Source: Paenibacillus ginsengihumi DSM 21568 | Lineage (GTDB): Bacteria; Bacillota; Bacilli; Paenibacillales; NBRC-103111 | Assembly: GCF_000380965.1 (NCBI RefSeq) | Contig: NZ_KB905579.1 | Coordinates: forward strand, 1-56,225 | DNA length: 56,225 nucleotides | Direction: 5' to 3' | In this document: piece after piece, positions 1 through 11,370 of the stretch | Layout: every line of letters begins with the position of its first letter | Position numbering within the stretch: position 1 is the first letter of the stretch | The notes under the pieces: model-generated | What the model was told of the DNA's origin: nothing | Database searches by the model: none | Seen by the model: only the letters and a program-made list of their open reading frames with translations | Position numbers and translations under genes: made by a program

Positions 1-478
1 CAAAGAAAAGTCGAATCGATTCCACAGATTCTTTAATATGGGGGCTCCGGCGCATTCGCTGTGATTTAATGCTTTGAATCTCGGTTTCTGCAACGCTGAC
101 ATTGGAAGACCACCTATAATCTAGAAGATATACCTTGGAAATAAAGGTATCCTTCGCGATTATGGGGTCGATTTCGAAAAGTCAAGGGATTTTTTCAATG
201 CTTTTTGAACATTTTTCAACATTTATGACACGCTGAATGATTACCAGTTACTGGATTGAAGTGCATAGGTCATGTACTATATAAGAAAAAAATGTTTCCT
301 TCGTTGCTGCCACCTGCGGCTATCCTTGAACCGGCGGAATGCAGACGGGGATAGCTTCGCGGCGGCTGCGGCGGGAATGTCAGGCAAAATCGGGTTTTGC
401 AGATTGGCAGTAGGATAACACGCATGGGTTGTGGTATAATAGACAAGATGTGGTTTTACAGGGGGGACTAGCCGGTTC
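1..478. other. Intergenic region upstream of upp
   Basis: I see no convincing gene here; open frames on the minus strand are short or are shadows of upp. The stretch is AT-rich to about position 300. It then holds an inverted repeat with 7-bp arms (GCTATCC at 319-325 and GGATAGC at 349-355). The upp promoter lies at its right end. The end of an upstream gene could lie outside the window. Confidence 0.5.
432..440 (+). promoter_or_regulatory. Extended -10 promoter for upp
   Basis: TG-G-TATAAT at 432-440 is a perfect extended -10 element. No good -35 hexamer sits 16-18 bases upstream, which is usual for the extended type. Transcription would begin near 447, giving a leader of about 30 bases with an AGGGGGGA ribosome site at 460-467 before the upp ATG. 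Confidence 0.55.
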
Positions 479-1108
479 ATGGGCAAAGTGTACATATGCG
501 ATCATCCGCTTATTCAGCATAAGCTGACGTTCATTAGGGATGAGAACACGACGACGAAAGATTTTCGCGAATTGGTAGATGAAGTAGCTACGCTGATGGC
601 TTATGAAATAACGAGGGAAATTCCGCTTGAGACGGTGCAGGTGCGCACGCCCGTTACGACGGCGGAATGCCGGATCATTTCCGGGCGAATGCTCGGGTTG
701 ATTCCGATTTTGCGGGCGGGCCTCGGCATGGTCGACGGCATCTTGAAGCTGGTGCCGGCGGCGAAGGTCGGGCACATCGGCTTGTACCGCGATCCGGAGA
801 CGCTGAAGCCGGTCGAATATTACGCCAAGCTGCCGACGGATGTGCAGGAGCGGGAGCTGATCGTGATCGATCCGATGCTGGCTACGGGCGGATCGGCCAA
901 CGCGGCGATCACCGCACTGAAGCAGCGCGGCTGCCGGCAGATCAAGCTCATGTGCCTGATTGCCGCGCCGGAAGGGGTCGAAGCGGTGCAGAAGGAGCAT
1001 CCCGATATCGATATTTATGTGGCGGCCGTTGACGAATGCCTGAACGATCACGGATACATCGTTCCGGGGCTCGGCGATGCAGGAGACCGTCTTTTCGGCA
1101 CGAAATAA
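479..1108 (+). CDS. upp: Uracil phosphoribosyltransferase
   Basis: This cytoplasmic pyrimidine-salvage enzyme converts uracil and PRPP to UMP. The protein is 209 residues, the usual Upp length, beginning [16 protein letters not shown] as in Bacillus Upp. The PRPP-binding loop [10 protein letters not shown] and the C-terminal uracil-binding [10 protein letters not shown] are both present. The ATG follows an AGGGGGGA ribosome site by about 11 bases. It is followed after 43 bases by mnaA, so the two may be co-transcribed. The identification is firm. Confidence 0.96.
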   Translation: MGKVYICDHPLIQHKLTFIRDENTTTKDFRELVDEVATLMAYEITREIPLETVQVRTPVTTAECRIISGRMLGLIPILRAGLGMVDGILKLVPAAKVGHIGLYRDPETLKPVEYYAKLPTDVQERELIVIDPMLATGGSANAAITALKQRGCRQIKLMCLIAAPEGVEAVQKEHPDIDIYVAAVDECLNDHGYIVPGLGDAGDRLFGTK

Positions 1109-1151
1109 TCATGGTCCAGGAATCCAGGGAGAGAGGGGAGAAGCAAGTCCG

Positions 1152-2288
1152 ATGAGAAAAACAAAGGTGATTACGATTTTCGGGACGCGCCCGGAAGCGG
1201 TCAAGATGGCGCCGCTGGTTAAGGAGCTGGAGAAGCGGGCAGAGATCGAATCGCTCGTATGCGTGACGGCGCAGCATCGCGAAATGCTCGATCAGGTGCT
1301 GGATATATTCAAGATTCGGCCCGATTACGATCTGGACGTCATGAAGCAAGGGCAATCGCTGAGCGATGTCGCGATCCGTGTGCTGCAGGGCCTCGATCCT
1401 GTGCTCAGGGAGGCAAAGCCGGATCTGATCCTGGTGCACGGGGATACGTCGACCACCTTTTTGGCCAGCTACGCGGCCTTCATGCAGCAGATTCAGGTCG
1501 GCCACGTCGAGGCGGGGCTGCGTACCTGGAACAAGCTGTCGCCTTATCCCGAAGAGATGAACCGCCAGCTCACCGGCGTGCTCTCCGATCTGCATTTTGC
1601 GCCTACCAAGTGGTCGGCGGGCAATTTGCGCAAGGAGAACAAGCCCGAGGAGCGGATCTTTGTCACAGGCAACACCGTGACGGATGTCTTCCAATATACG
1701 GTGAAAAAGGATTTCCGTCACCCGGCGCTCGAGTGGGCTGAGGGGAAACGCCTCGTGCTGATGACCGCCCACCGCCGCGAATCGCAAGGGGAGCCGCACC
1801 GCAACATTTTCCGCGCCGTGCGCCGTCTGGCAGACGAGTTCGAGGATATCGCTATCGTATACCCGGTTCATTTGAGCCCTGCGGTGAAGGGACCGGCCTA
1901 CGAAATGCTCGGCGGACACGACCGCATCAAGCTGATCGATCCGCTGGACGTTTCCGAGTTTCACAATTTTTATCCTCATACTTATATGATTTTGACCGAT
2001 TCGGGAGGGCTGCAGGAAGAAGCGCCGTCCTTTGGCGTGCCGGTGCTGGTGCTGAGGGAGACGACGGAGCGGCCGGAAGGCATCGAGGCGGGAACGCTTG
2101 AGCTGGTGGGCACCGACGAGCAGCGCGTCTATGAAAGGGCGAAGGCGCTGCTGACCGACGAGGCGCTGTATGACAGGATGCACCGGTCTGCGAATCCTTA
2201 CGGCGACGGGCAAGCCTCCAGACGGATCGTCGATGCGATTTTGTACCATTTTGGCCACAGGTCGGAAAGGCCGGAATCGTTCCGCTGA
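1152..2288 (+). CDS. mnaA: UDP-N-acetylglucosamine 2-epimerase (non-hydrolysing)
   Basis: The protein interconverts UDP-GlcNAc and UDP-ManNAc, supplying ManNAc for teichoic-acid linkage units or secondary cell wall polymer. It has 378 residues, the normal MnaA/WecB length. The start KVITIFGTRPEAVKMAPLV, the HGDTSTTFL and EAGLRT segments, and the C-terminal SGGLQEEAPSFGVPVLVLR and ERPEGIEAGT motifs are all typical. The ATG at 1152 is chosen because GGGGAG lies about 10 bases before it; an upstream in-frame ATG at 1077 is inside upp. Its likely partner genes, tagA, tagO and csaB, lie about 35 kb downstream. B. subtilis also has mnaA near atp, but the order here is atp immediately after it. Confidence 0.95.
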   Translation: MRKTKVITIFGTRPEAVKMAPLVKELEKRAEIESLVCVTAQHREMLDQVLDIFKIRPDYDLDVMKQGQSLSDVAIRVLQGLDPVLREAKPDLILVHGDTSTTFLASYAAFMQQIQVGHVEAGLRTWNKLSPYPEEMNRQLTGVLSDLHFAPTKWSAGNLRKENKPEERIFVTGNTVTDVFQYTVKKDFRHPALEWAEGKRLVLMTAHRRESQGEPHRNIFRAVRRLADEFEDIAIVYPVHLSPAVKGPAYEMLGGHDRIKLIDPLDVSEFHNFYPHTYMILTDSGGLQEEAPSFGVPVLVLRETTERPEGIEAGTLELVGTDEQRVYERAKALLTDEALYDRMHRSANPYGDGQASRRIVDAILYHFGHRSERPESFR

Positions 2289-2354
2289 GAACGCGCCGTT
2301 TCCTGTCCGTGATACCGGTGCTGAGTCTGGGCCCCGGACAATCGGGAAAACAGG

Positions 2355-2374
2355 ACAGTATACAGTTATACTGT
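2355..2374. repeat. Perfect 8-bp inverted repeat (operator-like)
   Basis: ACAGTATA-CAGT-TATACTGT is a perfect dyad with a 4-base centre, between mnaA and the atp promoter. No T-run follows, so it is not an ordinary terminator. It could be a regulator binding site or an mRNA 3' hairpin of mnaA. Confidence 0.5.
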
Positions 2375-2390
2375 ATGGTAATGGAAACGA

Positions 2391-2417
2391 AAAAATCCAG
2401 TAATATCAAGGATTTTT
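2391..2417 (+). terminator. Weak A/T-rich terminator after mnaA
   Basis: AAAAATCC (2391-2398) pairs with GGATTTTT (2410-2417) across an 11-base loop, so the right arm supplies the T-run. The stem is AT-rich and weak. It lies just before the atp promoter and probably separates mnaA from atp. Confidence 0.4.
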
Positions 2418-2453
2418 GGCGAAACGTTCACTAAAAGTTTGATTTTATTTGAA

Positions 2454-2483
2454 TTGACAAACCTTGCGTCGCTTCGGTAAAAT
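2454..2483 (+). promoter_or_regulatory. Sigma-A promoter of the atp operon
   Basis: TTGACA (2454-2459), an 18-base spacer, and TAAAAT (2478-2483) match the housekeeping consensus. Transcription from about 2490 rules out the ATG at 2486 and fixes the first gene's start at 2513. Confidence 0.75.
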
Positions 2484-2512
2484 ATATGAGGATTGACAGG
2501 GGTTATGCGGTT

Positions 2513-2734
2513 ATGAATAAAAGGGGCAATGGAGACAATCCATGGCGGGCCGCAGGACTTGTAGGCGTCATGGGAATCGACGTCGCGGTCTGTATGTATT
2601 TGGGCTACTTCATCGCAGACCGGCTTGCCGGGACGCGGGGGTGGCTCGTATTCGGGCTCATTGTCGGTTTGGCCGTCGGCATACTTACCTGCGTCATGCT
2701 GCTTAAGAGAATTATGGAGGATGCCGATGGATGA
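2513..2734 (+). CDS. atpZ: AtpZ/AtpI-family small membrane protein
   Basis: This 73-residue protein has two hydrophobic segments (about 12-34 and 41-62) with a short loop between, as in the AtpZ family often encoded first in Firmicute atp operons. In that family it is thought to work with AtpI in Fo assembly or cation supply; this is family knowledge, not shown here. The ATG at 2513 has AGGGGT at 2498-2503, while an in-frame ATG at 2486 falls within the promoter's start region. Its last 8 bases overlap atpI, which implies translational coupling. A role outside the ATP synthase is possible. Confidence 0.7.
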   Translation: MNKRGNGDNPWRAAGLVGVMGIDVAVCMYLGYFIADRLAGTRGWLVFGLIVGLAVGILTCVMLLKRIMEDADG

Positions 2735-3110
2735 TGTCTTGAATCGAGCCTTGCGCGTTGCCCTTTTCTTTGTAGCATCCTGTCTGCTCGTGTGGGCGCT
2801 ATTCCCCGCTTGGAAGACGCTGGCGGCAGGCCTCATTCTGGGCACCTTGACCAGTGTGATGAATGCGCTTTTGCTGCGCCGCAGAGTCGACCTGATCAGC
2901 CGGGCTGTGGCCGAAGGGCAGGGAGCGAAACGGATGAGCCTAGGCCTGGGATCCCGGTTGGCGATGGTTTTGCTCGCTGTGATGGTGGCCTATCGGTTCC
3001 CTTGGCATTTCCATCTGATCGCTACACTCGCTGCATGTTTTTTGGTGCAGATGGTTTCATTAGTTATTGCTTTTATCCTTAACCTTAAGCGCTCTGACGG
3101 AAAGGGGTGA
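2727..3110 (+). CDS. atpI: ATP synthase subunit I (AtpI)
   Basis: A 127-residue protein with four predicted membrane segments, matching subunit I, which in Bacillus helps assemble the c-ring. GGAGG at 2716-2720 stands 6 bases before the ATG at 2727; the ATG at 2721 touches it and is unlikely. It overlaps the preceding gene by 8 bases and is followed after 9 bases by atpB. Sequence conservation in this family is low, so the call rests mainly on size, topology and position. Confidence 0.8.
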   Translation: MDDVLNRALRVALFFVASCLLVWALFPAWKTLAAGLILGTLTSVMNALLLRRRVDLISRAVAEGQGAKRMSLGLGSRLAMVLLAVMVAYRFPWHFHLIATLAACFLVQMVSLVIAFILNLKRSDGKG

Positions 3111-3119
3111 AATTACAGC

Positions 3120-3884
3120 ATGCATATATTCCCCATCTTTGAGTTGGGAGGCTTGAAATTCGACCTTTCGTCGATCATTGCGATCTTGGTGTCTTGTGTC
3201 ATTGTGTTCATTCTGGCCAGACTCGCCGTGAGAAATTTGTCGGTGGAGAATCCGTCGAAGCTGCAAAACTTCTTCGAATGGGTCATCGAATTCGTGCACA
3301 ATACGATCGCAAGCACGATGCCTTTGCATCGCGCCAAGCATTTTGTCGTGCTCGGCACATCGCTGATAACGTTTATCTTCATCTCGAACCTTCTGGGCTT
3401 GCCTTTCGGTATCGTGTTCAATGCAAGCGAGGAAGTTAGGCTGTTCGGGCTGACGATCATCTCCCAGGAGACGATTGATGCTCACGGCGGCCATGCGCAT
3501 GTGGCCTTCTGGAAATCGCCGACGGCGGATATCGCGGTTACGGCGGGGCTTGCGATTGTCGTGTTCCTGCTTACGCATATTCTTGGCTTGATCATGAACA
3601 CGAAGCATTATTTGAAGCATTACTTCGAACCGTTCTGGTTCTTCCTTCCGCTCAACCTGCTTAAGGAAGTGGCAAAGCCGCTCACGCTGGCTCTTCGTCT
3701 GTATGCCAATATTTTCGCAGGGGAAGTTTTGATCGCGACGATCCTAATGCTGGGTTGGGTAGGAATTCCGCTCTTGGCGGTATGGCAAGGCTTCAGTATT
3801 TTCGTCGGTGCAATTCAGGCGTTCCTGTTCACTATCCTGACGATGGTGTATATCGGGCAAGCGACTGTGCACGAGGAGCATTAA
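3120..3884 (+). CDS. atpB: ATP synthase Fo subunit a
   Basis: Subunit a forms the two proton half-channels beside the c-ring. The protein is 254 residues with five to six membrane helices. The hallmark segment LTLALRLYANIFAGEVLI contains the essential arginine (about residue 193), and the last helix ends in GAIQAFLFTILTMVYIGQA. AAGGGG lies about 10 bases before the ATG. It precedes atpE by 84 bases, a gap that contains the self-complementary GCACGGCCGTGC (3908-3919). Confidence 0.97.
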   Translation: MHIFPIFELGGLKFDLSSIIAILVSCVIVFILARLAVRNLSVENPSKLQNFFEWVIEFVHNTIASTMPLHRAKHFVVLGTSLITFIFISNLLGLPFGIVFNASEEVRLFGLTIISQETIDAHGGHAHVAFWKSPTADIAVTAGLAIVVFLLTHILGLIMNTKHYLKHYFEPFWFFLPLNLLKEVAKPLTLALRLYANIFAGEVLIATILMLGWVGIPLLAVWQGFSIFVGAIQAFLFTILTMVYIGQATVHEEH

Positions 3885-4184
<300 letters not shown>

Positions 4185-4209
4185 TAACTGAACATGAGCT
4201 CCACCCGTG

Positions 4210-4238
4210 AGGCGCGGATGACGTAAGTCTCCACGCCT
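4210..4238 (+). other. Hairpin between atpE and atpF
   Basis: AGGCGCGGA (4210-4218) pairs with TCCACGCCT (4230-4238) with one mismatch and an 11-base loop. There is no T-run, so it is not a classical terminator. It may adjust mRNA stability so that subunit c is made in excess. Confidence 0.45.
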
Positions 4239-4300
4239 TCGTTATGATTGGAACGGCTAGGGCACCGATCAGGAACCATTCGCAGAAAGGAGTGTAAGCT

Positions 4301-4786
4301 GTGGAGTTTGTATGGACATCGACGGTCATTGCGATTTTGGCCTTTGCATTATTATATTGGCTGTTGAGTAAGTATGCGTTCGGCCCGCTGATTGCGGTGA
4401 TGGAGAAACGCAGAGAATTGATCAAAGAACAGATGAACACGGCTGAGAGCAGCCGTAAACAGGCGGAGCAGCAGCTGGAAGAGCAGAAGAAGGCGCTCCA
4501 GGCGGCCCGTCAGGAAGCTTACGAAATTATCGAGCAGGCAAGGACGACCAGCGCCAAGCAGGCCGACGATATTTTGGAGCAGGCCAAATCCGAAGCTTCG
4601 CGCATGAAAGAAGAAGCGCTCCGCGATATCGAGAACGAGAAGAACAAAGCGGTTACTGCGCTCAAGGCGCAGGTCAGCGCGATGTCCGTTATGATCGCTT
4701 CGAAGATTATCGAGAAGCAGATCGACGAGAAGTCGCAACAAGAGCTGGTTGACCAATACCTGAAAGAGGTAGGAGGCAACCGATGA
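4301..4786 (+). CDS. atpF: ATP synthase Fo subunit b
   Basis: Subunit b is the membrane-anchored stator stalk. The 161-residue protein has one N-terminal membrane helix (about 5-25, ending FGPLIAVMEKRR) and then a long, charged, alanine-rich coiled coil, the standard b architecture. Translation begins at GTG, chosen because AAAGGAGT (4286-4293) stands 7 bases upstream and the N-terminus matches the family. Its stop overlaps the atpH start by 4 bases (ATGA). Confidence 0.96.
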   Translation: MEFVWTSTVIAILAFALLYWLLSKYAFGPLIAVMEKRRELIKEQMNTAESSRKQAEQQLEEQKKALQAARQEAYEIIEQARTTSAKQADDILEQAKSEASRMKEEALRDIENEKNKAVTALKAQVSAMSVMIASKIIEKQIDEKSQQELVDQYLKEVGGNR

Positions 4787-5331
4787 GCGACGCCGTGGTA
4801 GCTAAAAGATACGCCAAAGCCTTATTCGAGATCGCCAGCGAGCAAGGCCGGATCTCCGAGGTAGAGGCGGAGCTGAAAGCCGTGGTCGAAGCGCTTAAGG
4901 CAAACCCTGATATATACAAGGTGATCAAGAACCCTACGGTCGAGGCGTCTGCCAAGAAGGACATCCTGAAGCAGTGCTTTGAGGCGGCCGTATCGGAGCC
5001 GGTGCTGAACATGCTGAATCTGCTGATCGACCGGCGCAGGGAAGAAGCGCTCGAATTCGTAGTTCTGGATTACGTGAAGATTGCGGGCGAAGCACTGGGA
5101 CAAGCCGACGGAACCGTCTTTACTCCCGTCGAATTGTCCGAAGCGGAGCTCAGTTCGATCGCAGCAGCGTTCGGCGAATTGACAGGCAAACAAATCCGTG
5201 TGAAATCGGTTATCGATAAAAGCTTGCTGGGCGGCATTCAGGTTCGCATCGGCGACCGTCTGTACGACGGCAGTCTGGCGGGCAAGCTCAATCGTCTGCA
5301 AAAAATGTTGAATGAGTCTCAAGCACTGTAG
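4783..5331 (+). CDS. atpH: ATP synthase F1 subunit delta
   Basis: Subunit delta links the b stalk to the top of the alpha-beta hexamer. The protein is 182 residues, near the usual 180. It opens VVAKRYAKALFEIA and closes with DRLYDGSLAGKLNRLQ, both typical. It overlaps atpF by 4 bases, so translation is coupled, and atpA starts 15 bases after its stop. Confidence 0.96.
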   Translation: MSDAVVAKRYAKALFEIASEQGRISEVEAELKAVVEALKANPDIYKVIKNPTVEASAKKDILKQCFEAAVSEPVLNMLNLLIDRRREEALEFVVLDYVKIAGEALGQADGTVFTPVELSEAELSSIAAAFGELTGKQIRVKSVIDKSLLGGIQVRIGDRLYDGSLAGKLNRLQKMLNESQAL

Positions 5332-6861
<1,530 letters not shown>

Positions 6862-6874
6862 AGAATGAAGGCCT

Positions 6875-6898
6875 GAGCTTCTCGCTTTCGGGAAGCTC
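6875..6898 (+). other. Stable hairpin between atpA and atpG
   Basis: GAGCTTCTCG (6875-6884) and CGGGAAGCTC (6889-6898) form a 10-bp stem with one G-U pair and the tetraloop CTTT. No T-run follows. The 148-base atpA-atpG gap is long for this operon, and the hairpin is its only clear structure; it may be an mRNA processing or stability element. Confidence 0.55.
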
Positions 6899-7009
6899 GG
6901 TGTTCCATTTGCAGCGGTTGTTCCATGCTTTCGCAGCAGGATGAGGGTCCCGAGTTAGGCTGCATTCCGTACATTCCGAATGACGGTAGCGAGAGAGAGG
7001 TGAACAGGC

Positions 7010-7867
7010 ATGGCCAAAGGGATGCGCGAAATTAAGCGTCAGATCAAATCAACTCAAAGCACGAAGCAAATTACCCGGGCGATGGAAATGGTCGCGGCCG
7101 CTAACTTGAAGAGAGCGGAGCAGGCCGCCCAATCCGCCCGTCCGTATGCAGAGAAGATGAAGGAAGTTATCGCGAGCATTGCCGCAGGCACGAAGGGCGT
7201 GAAGCACCCGATGCTGCAAAGCCGCGAGATCAAGAAGACCGGGTATCTCGTCATCACCTCCGACCGCGGTTTGGCCGGCGGTTATAACGCCAACGTGCTC
7301 CGGAAGGTCATGAACGTGATCAAGGAAAAGCATCGTTCCACGGACGAGTATTCGATTTTTGTCGTCGGGCGCAAAGGCCGCGACTTCTTCAAGAAGCGCA
7401 ACATTCCGATCGTTCAGGAAGTGACCGGGCTGCCCGACAAGCCGGCATTCTCGGACATCAAGAACATCGCGAATGCAGCGGTGAACAATTTCGAGAACGG
7501 ATCTTATGACGAGCTGTACCTTGTTTATAACGAGTACAAAAATGCCATTTCGCAAATTCCGGTGATGAAGCGTCTTCTCCCGCTTGAAGAAGTATCCGGC
7601 GGCACTGTATCGAGTTACGAGTACGAGCCTTCTCCCGAAGGCGTCCTCGAAGCGCTCCTGCCGAGATATGCGGAAACGCTCATCTACAGCGCGGTGCTCG
7701 ACGGCAAAGCCAGCGAATTCGGCGCGCGGATGACGGCAATGAACAATGCGACGAAGAACGCGACGAAGATGATCAGCACCTATACCCTGCAGTATAACCG
7801 TGCCCGTCAGGCAGCGATTACGCAGGAGATTTCGGAGATTGTCGCCGGTGCGAACGCACAGGCTTAA
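7010..7867 (+). CDS. atpG: ATP synthase F1 subunit gamma
   Basis: Gamma is the central rotating shaft. The protein is 285 residues and begins MAKGMREIKRQIKSTQSTKQITRAMEMVA-like, the gamma N-terminal helix, with SDRGLAGGYN in the middle. It ends with the C-terminal helix signature including MTAMNNATKNATKMI and RQAAITQEISEIVAGANA. The ATG is preceded by AGAGAGAGGTG, a good ribosome site. It is followed after 36 bases by atpD. Confidence 0.97.
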   Translation: MAKGMREIKRQIKSTQSTKQITRAMEMVAAANLKRAEQAAQSARPYAEKMKEVIASIAAGTKGVKHPMLQSREIKKTGYLVITSDRGLAGGYNANVLRKVMNVIKEKHRSTDEYSIFVVGRKGRDFFKKRNIPIVQEVTGLPDKPAFSDIKNIANAAVNNFENGSYDELYLVYNEYKNAISQIPVMKRLLPLEEVSGGTVSSYEYEPSPEGVLEALLPRYAETLIYSAVLDGKASEFGARMTAMNNATKNATKMISTYTLQYNRARQAAITQEISEIVAGANAQA

Positions 7868-9310
<1,443 letters not shown>

Positions 9311-9324
9311 TCCAGCAGTATAAG

Positions 9325-9355
9325 AAGGCCCGGCTTTCTGCGGAAAGCCCGGCTT
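9325..9355 (+). other. Hairpin between atpD and atpC
   Basis: The core stem GGCTTTC / GAAAGCC has a 4-base loop and is extended by an imperfect outer stem (AAGGCC / GGCTT). A run of five T lies about 15 bases further on, so partial termination is conceivable, though the geometry is poor. Confidence 0.4.
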
Positions 9356-9408
9356 CGATCGATACAGGGCTTTTTCCATAGGAAGCTCTCATCAAGGGGG
9401 GAATCCAA

Positions 9409-9813
9409 GTGAGCACATTTGTGCTGGAAGTGGTCACTCCGGAGCGCAAAGTGTACGCCGAAACGGTGAACATGATCATCGCCAAAGGTATCGAAGGAGA
9501 GCTTGGAATTCTGCCGAATCACATCCCGCTCGTTACTCCGCTCAAGATTGCACCGCTGAAGGTGAAGAAGCAAGGTCAACCCGATCAGTTGATCGCTGTG
9601 CACGGCGGCTTCATGGAAGTGCGGAAGGATAAAGTGGTTATTTTGGCGGAGAGCGCCGAATTGCCGGAGCAGATCGACGTGGAGCGTGCGAGATCGGCAA
9701 AACAGCGCGCCGAAGAACGGCTGAAGCAGGCCAAGCGGGACGACATCGATTTCAAGCGCGCCGAGCTGGCTCTGCAGCGGGCGATGAACCGGCTTGACGT
9801 TACCGGGAAATAA
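9409..9813 (+). CDS. atpC: ATP synthase F1 subunit epsilon
   Basis: Epsilon is the regulatory subunit bound to gamma. The protein is 134 residues: an N-terminal beta sandwich ([15 protein letters not shown], then [16 protein letters not shown]) and a C-terminal two-helix domain ([16 protein letters not shown]). Translation starts at GTG with AAGGGGGGAA upstream. It is the last atp gene; a strong terminator begins 17 bases after its stop. Confidence 0.96.
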   Translation: MSTFVLEVVTPERKVYAETVNMIIAKGIEGELGILPNHIPLVTPLKIAPLKVKKQGQPDQLIAVHGGFMEVRKDKVVILAESAELPEQIDVERARSAKQRAEERLKQAKRDDIDFKRAELALQRAMNRLDVTGK

Positions 9814-9830
9814 TAACGAATCGCATATAG

Positions 9831-9868
9831 CGGGGGAACCGAGAGAGTGATCGGTTCCCTCGTTTTTT
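9831..9868 (+). terminator. Rho-independent terminator of the atp operon
   Basis: CGGGGGAACCG (9831-9841) and CGGTTCCCTCG (9852-9862) form an 11-bp stem with one G-U pair, followed at once by TTTTTT (9863-9868). Confidence 0.9.
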
Positions 9869-10177
9869 AGTTCGCGCTTGAGCTCATCAACCGGGCGAGA
9901 GGCGAGCTATTCGGCTGAGGGAAAAGCTCCGGGAGGACGGCGATTGACTTGTCCCGCGATCTATCCATGTATCCATGACGGCATGCGGCCATCCGGAACT
10001 AGCCTGGGCGAACTCCCTCGGACAATAAACCGCTCCAGCCGGGCGTCAGCCGAGCCCCACGCGCCGATCGGCGCCAATCCGACCATCCTTTTTAAGCATA
10101 GGCACGAAAAACTATCCTATTCCTCCCCAAATGGCCTAATGGACGCAAATAAGAGCGAAAAGGTTTCGCAGAAATGT

Positions 10178-10207
10178 TAGACACTGGGACTGGCAGTTTG
10201 CTATAAT
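10178..10207 (+). promoter_or_regulatory. Candidate sigma-A promoter upstream of nuo
   Basis: TAGACA (10178-10183), an 18-base spacer, and a perfect TATAAT (10202-10207). It lies about 295 bases before nuoA, which would give a long leader. A promoter nearer nuoA is not excluded. Confidence 0.45.
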
Positions 10208-10338
10208 TGGAAGGGTGCTGCCAAATCGCATGCGGACTTCTTGCGTGAGATGTGTCCGGAATGTGAAATGAAGGCAAAACTTTTTAAAAGTGGGCCGCTT
10301 TGTCCGATAATAAACGTATACGCTTTCTGTTATGAGCA

Positions 10339-10357
10339 ATTGTCAACGTATTGTCAA
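10339..10357 (+). promoter_or_regulatory. ATTGTCAA direct repeat upstream of nuo
   Basis: Two ATTGTCAA copies (10339-10346 and 10350-10357) are spaced 11 bases start to start, one helical turn. This spacing is typical of tandem half-sites for OmpR-family response regulators. The core TGTCAA-N5-TGTCAA is one base per half-site away from the WalR-type consensus. No regulator can be assigned from sequence alone. Confidence 0.35.
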
Positions 10358-10501
10358 ACATTTTTTTAGGTTCAATCAATACATTAATACAATCGAGCGA
10401 CAGCGGCGTGCAAGCGAGAACCGGGGGTGTGCCGGCGGCCCGTCAACGGTTCCTTCATGTATATACCACTCTATACCACTCGAAGGGGGCGGTTCGTTCA
10501 G

Positions 10502-10867
10502 ATGTACATGAACAATTACGTGGTTGTAACGATTTTTATTTTTCTGGGCGTCATGCTTCCGATTGCTGCGCTCACGATCGGGCGATGGCTTAGACCCCAT
10601 AAGCCGGTCGACGAGAAGTACACCACCTATGAAAGCGGTAACGAACCGGTTGGCGAAGGGCAGGTTCGCTTTAACATCCGCTACTATCTGTTTGCGCTGA
10701 TGTTTGTTATTTTTGACGTGGAGACGGTATTTCTGTATCCGTGGGCCGTCGCATACGGCCATCTGGGCCTGTTCGCCCTGGTGGAGATGTGCATCTTCGT
10801 CAGCCTGCTGGTGGTCGGTTTGATCTATGCCTGGAAGAAGAAGGTGCTGCAATGGTCCTCCATTTAG
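10502..10867 (+). CDS. nuoA: NADH-quinone oxidoreductase subunit A
   Basis: NuoA is a small membrane subunit of complex I. The protein is 121 residues with three membrane helices. The conserved loop [24 protein letters not shown] contains the cysteine-free form of the usual YE(C/S)G motif, and [12 protein letters not shown] marks the second helix. The ATG at 10502 is chosen for AAGGGGGCGG at 10483-10492; an in-frame ATG at 10427 adds unrelated residues. Its end overlaps nuoB by 16 bases. Confidence 0.95.
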   Translation: MYMNNYVVVTIFIFLGVMLPIAALTIGRWLRPHKPVDEKYTTYESGNEPVGEGQVRFNIRYYLFALMFVIFDVETVFLYPWAVAYGHLGLFALVEMCIFVSLLVVGLIYAWKKKVLQWSSI

Positions 10868-11370
10868 AATCCATAACACCAGAAGAACGGCAGGAGCTGG
10901 AGCGCAACGTCTTTATGACGACGCTGGAGCAGCTGAAGGCTTGGGCGCGCAGCAACTCCTTGTGGCCTTTGACCTTCGGTCTCGCCTGCTGTGCGATCGA
11001 GATGATGGGAACCGGGGCGTCGCATTACGATTTGGACCGTTTCGGAGTCATCTTCCGGACGTCCCCCCGCCAGTCCGATGTCATGATCGTTGCCGGGACG
11101 GTGACGAAGAAGATGGCGCCGCTGCTGCGCCGATTGTACGATCAAATGCCGGAGCCGAAATGGGTGATCGCCATGGGATCCTGTGCGACGGCCGGCGGCC
11201 CGTATGTGAAATCGTACGCGGTGGTCAAAGGCGTCGACCAGATCGTTCCCGTCGATGTATACATTCCCGGCTGTCCGCCGAATCCGGCGGCCTTGATCTA
11301 CGGCATCAACAAACTGCAGGAAAAAATCCGCTACGAAGCGAAAACCGGTAAGCAGGTGACGAATCGATGA
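10852..11370 (+). CDS. nuoB: NADH-quinone oxidoreductase subunit B
   Basis: NuoB carries iron-sulfur cluster N2, which passes electrons to quinone. The protein is 172 residues, with cluster-binding cysteines in [21 protein letters not shown] and IPGCPPNP. The ATG at 10852 is preceded by AAGGTG at 10841-10846. It overlaps nuoA by 16 bases and nuoC by 4 bases (ATGA), indicating tight translational coupling. Confidence 0.96.
   Translation: MVLHLESITPEERQELERNVFMTTLEQLKAWARSNSLWPLTFGLACCAIEMMGTGASHYDLDRFGVIFRTSPRQSDVMIVAGTVTKKMAPLLRRLYDQMPEPKWVIAMGSCATAGGPYVKSYAVVKGVDQIVPVDVYIPGCPPNPAALIYGINKLQEKIRYEAKTGKQVTNR

Larger units (their letters stand above)
9869..10501. other. Long non-coding gap between atp and nuo
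   Basis: No credible gene is visible; a 100-codon open frame at 9878-10180 has no ribosome site and no recognisable protein features. The right half becomes AT-rich and holds a candidate promoter (10178-10207), a direct repeat of ATTGTCAA (10339-10357) and a small tandem repeat of TATACCACTC (10462-10481) just before the nuoA ribosome site. The length suggests a regulated start for the nuo operon. Confidence 0.5.

Noticed and set aside
9878..10180. Open frame of 100 codons after the atp terminator
   Set aside because: No ribosome site, unusual composition and no protein-like pattern; it starts just behind a terminator.
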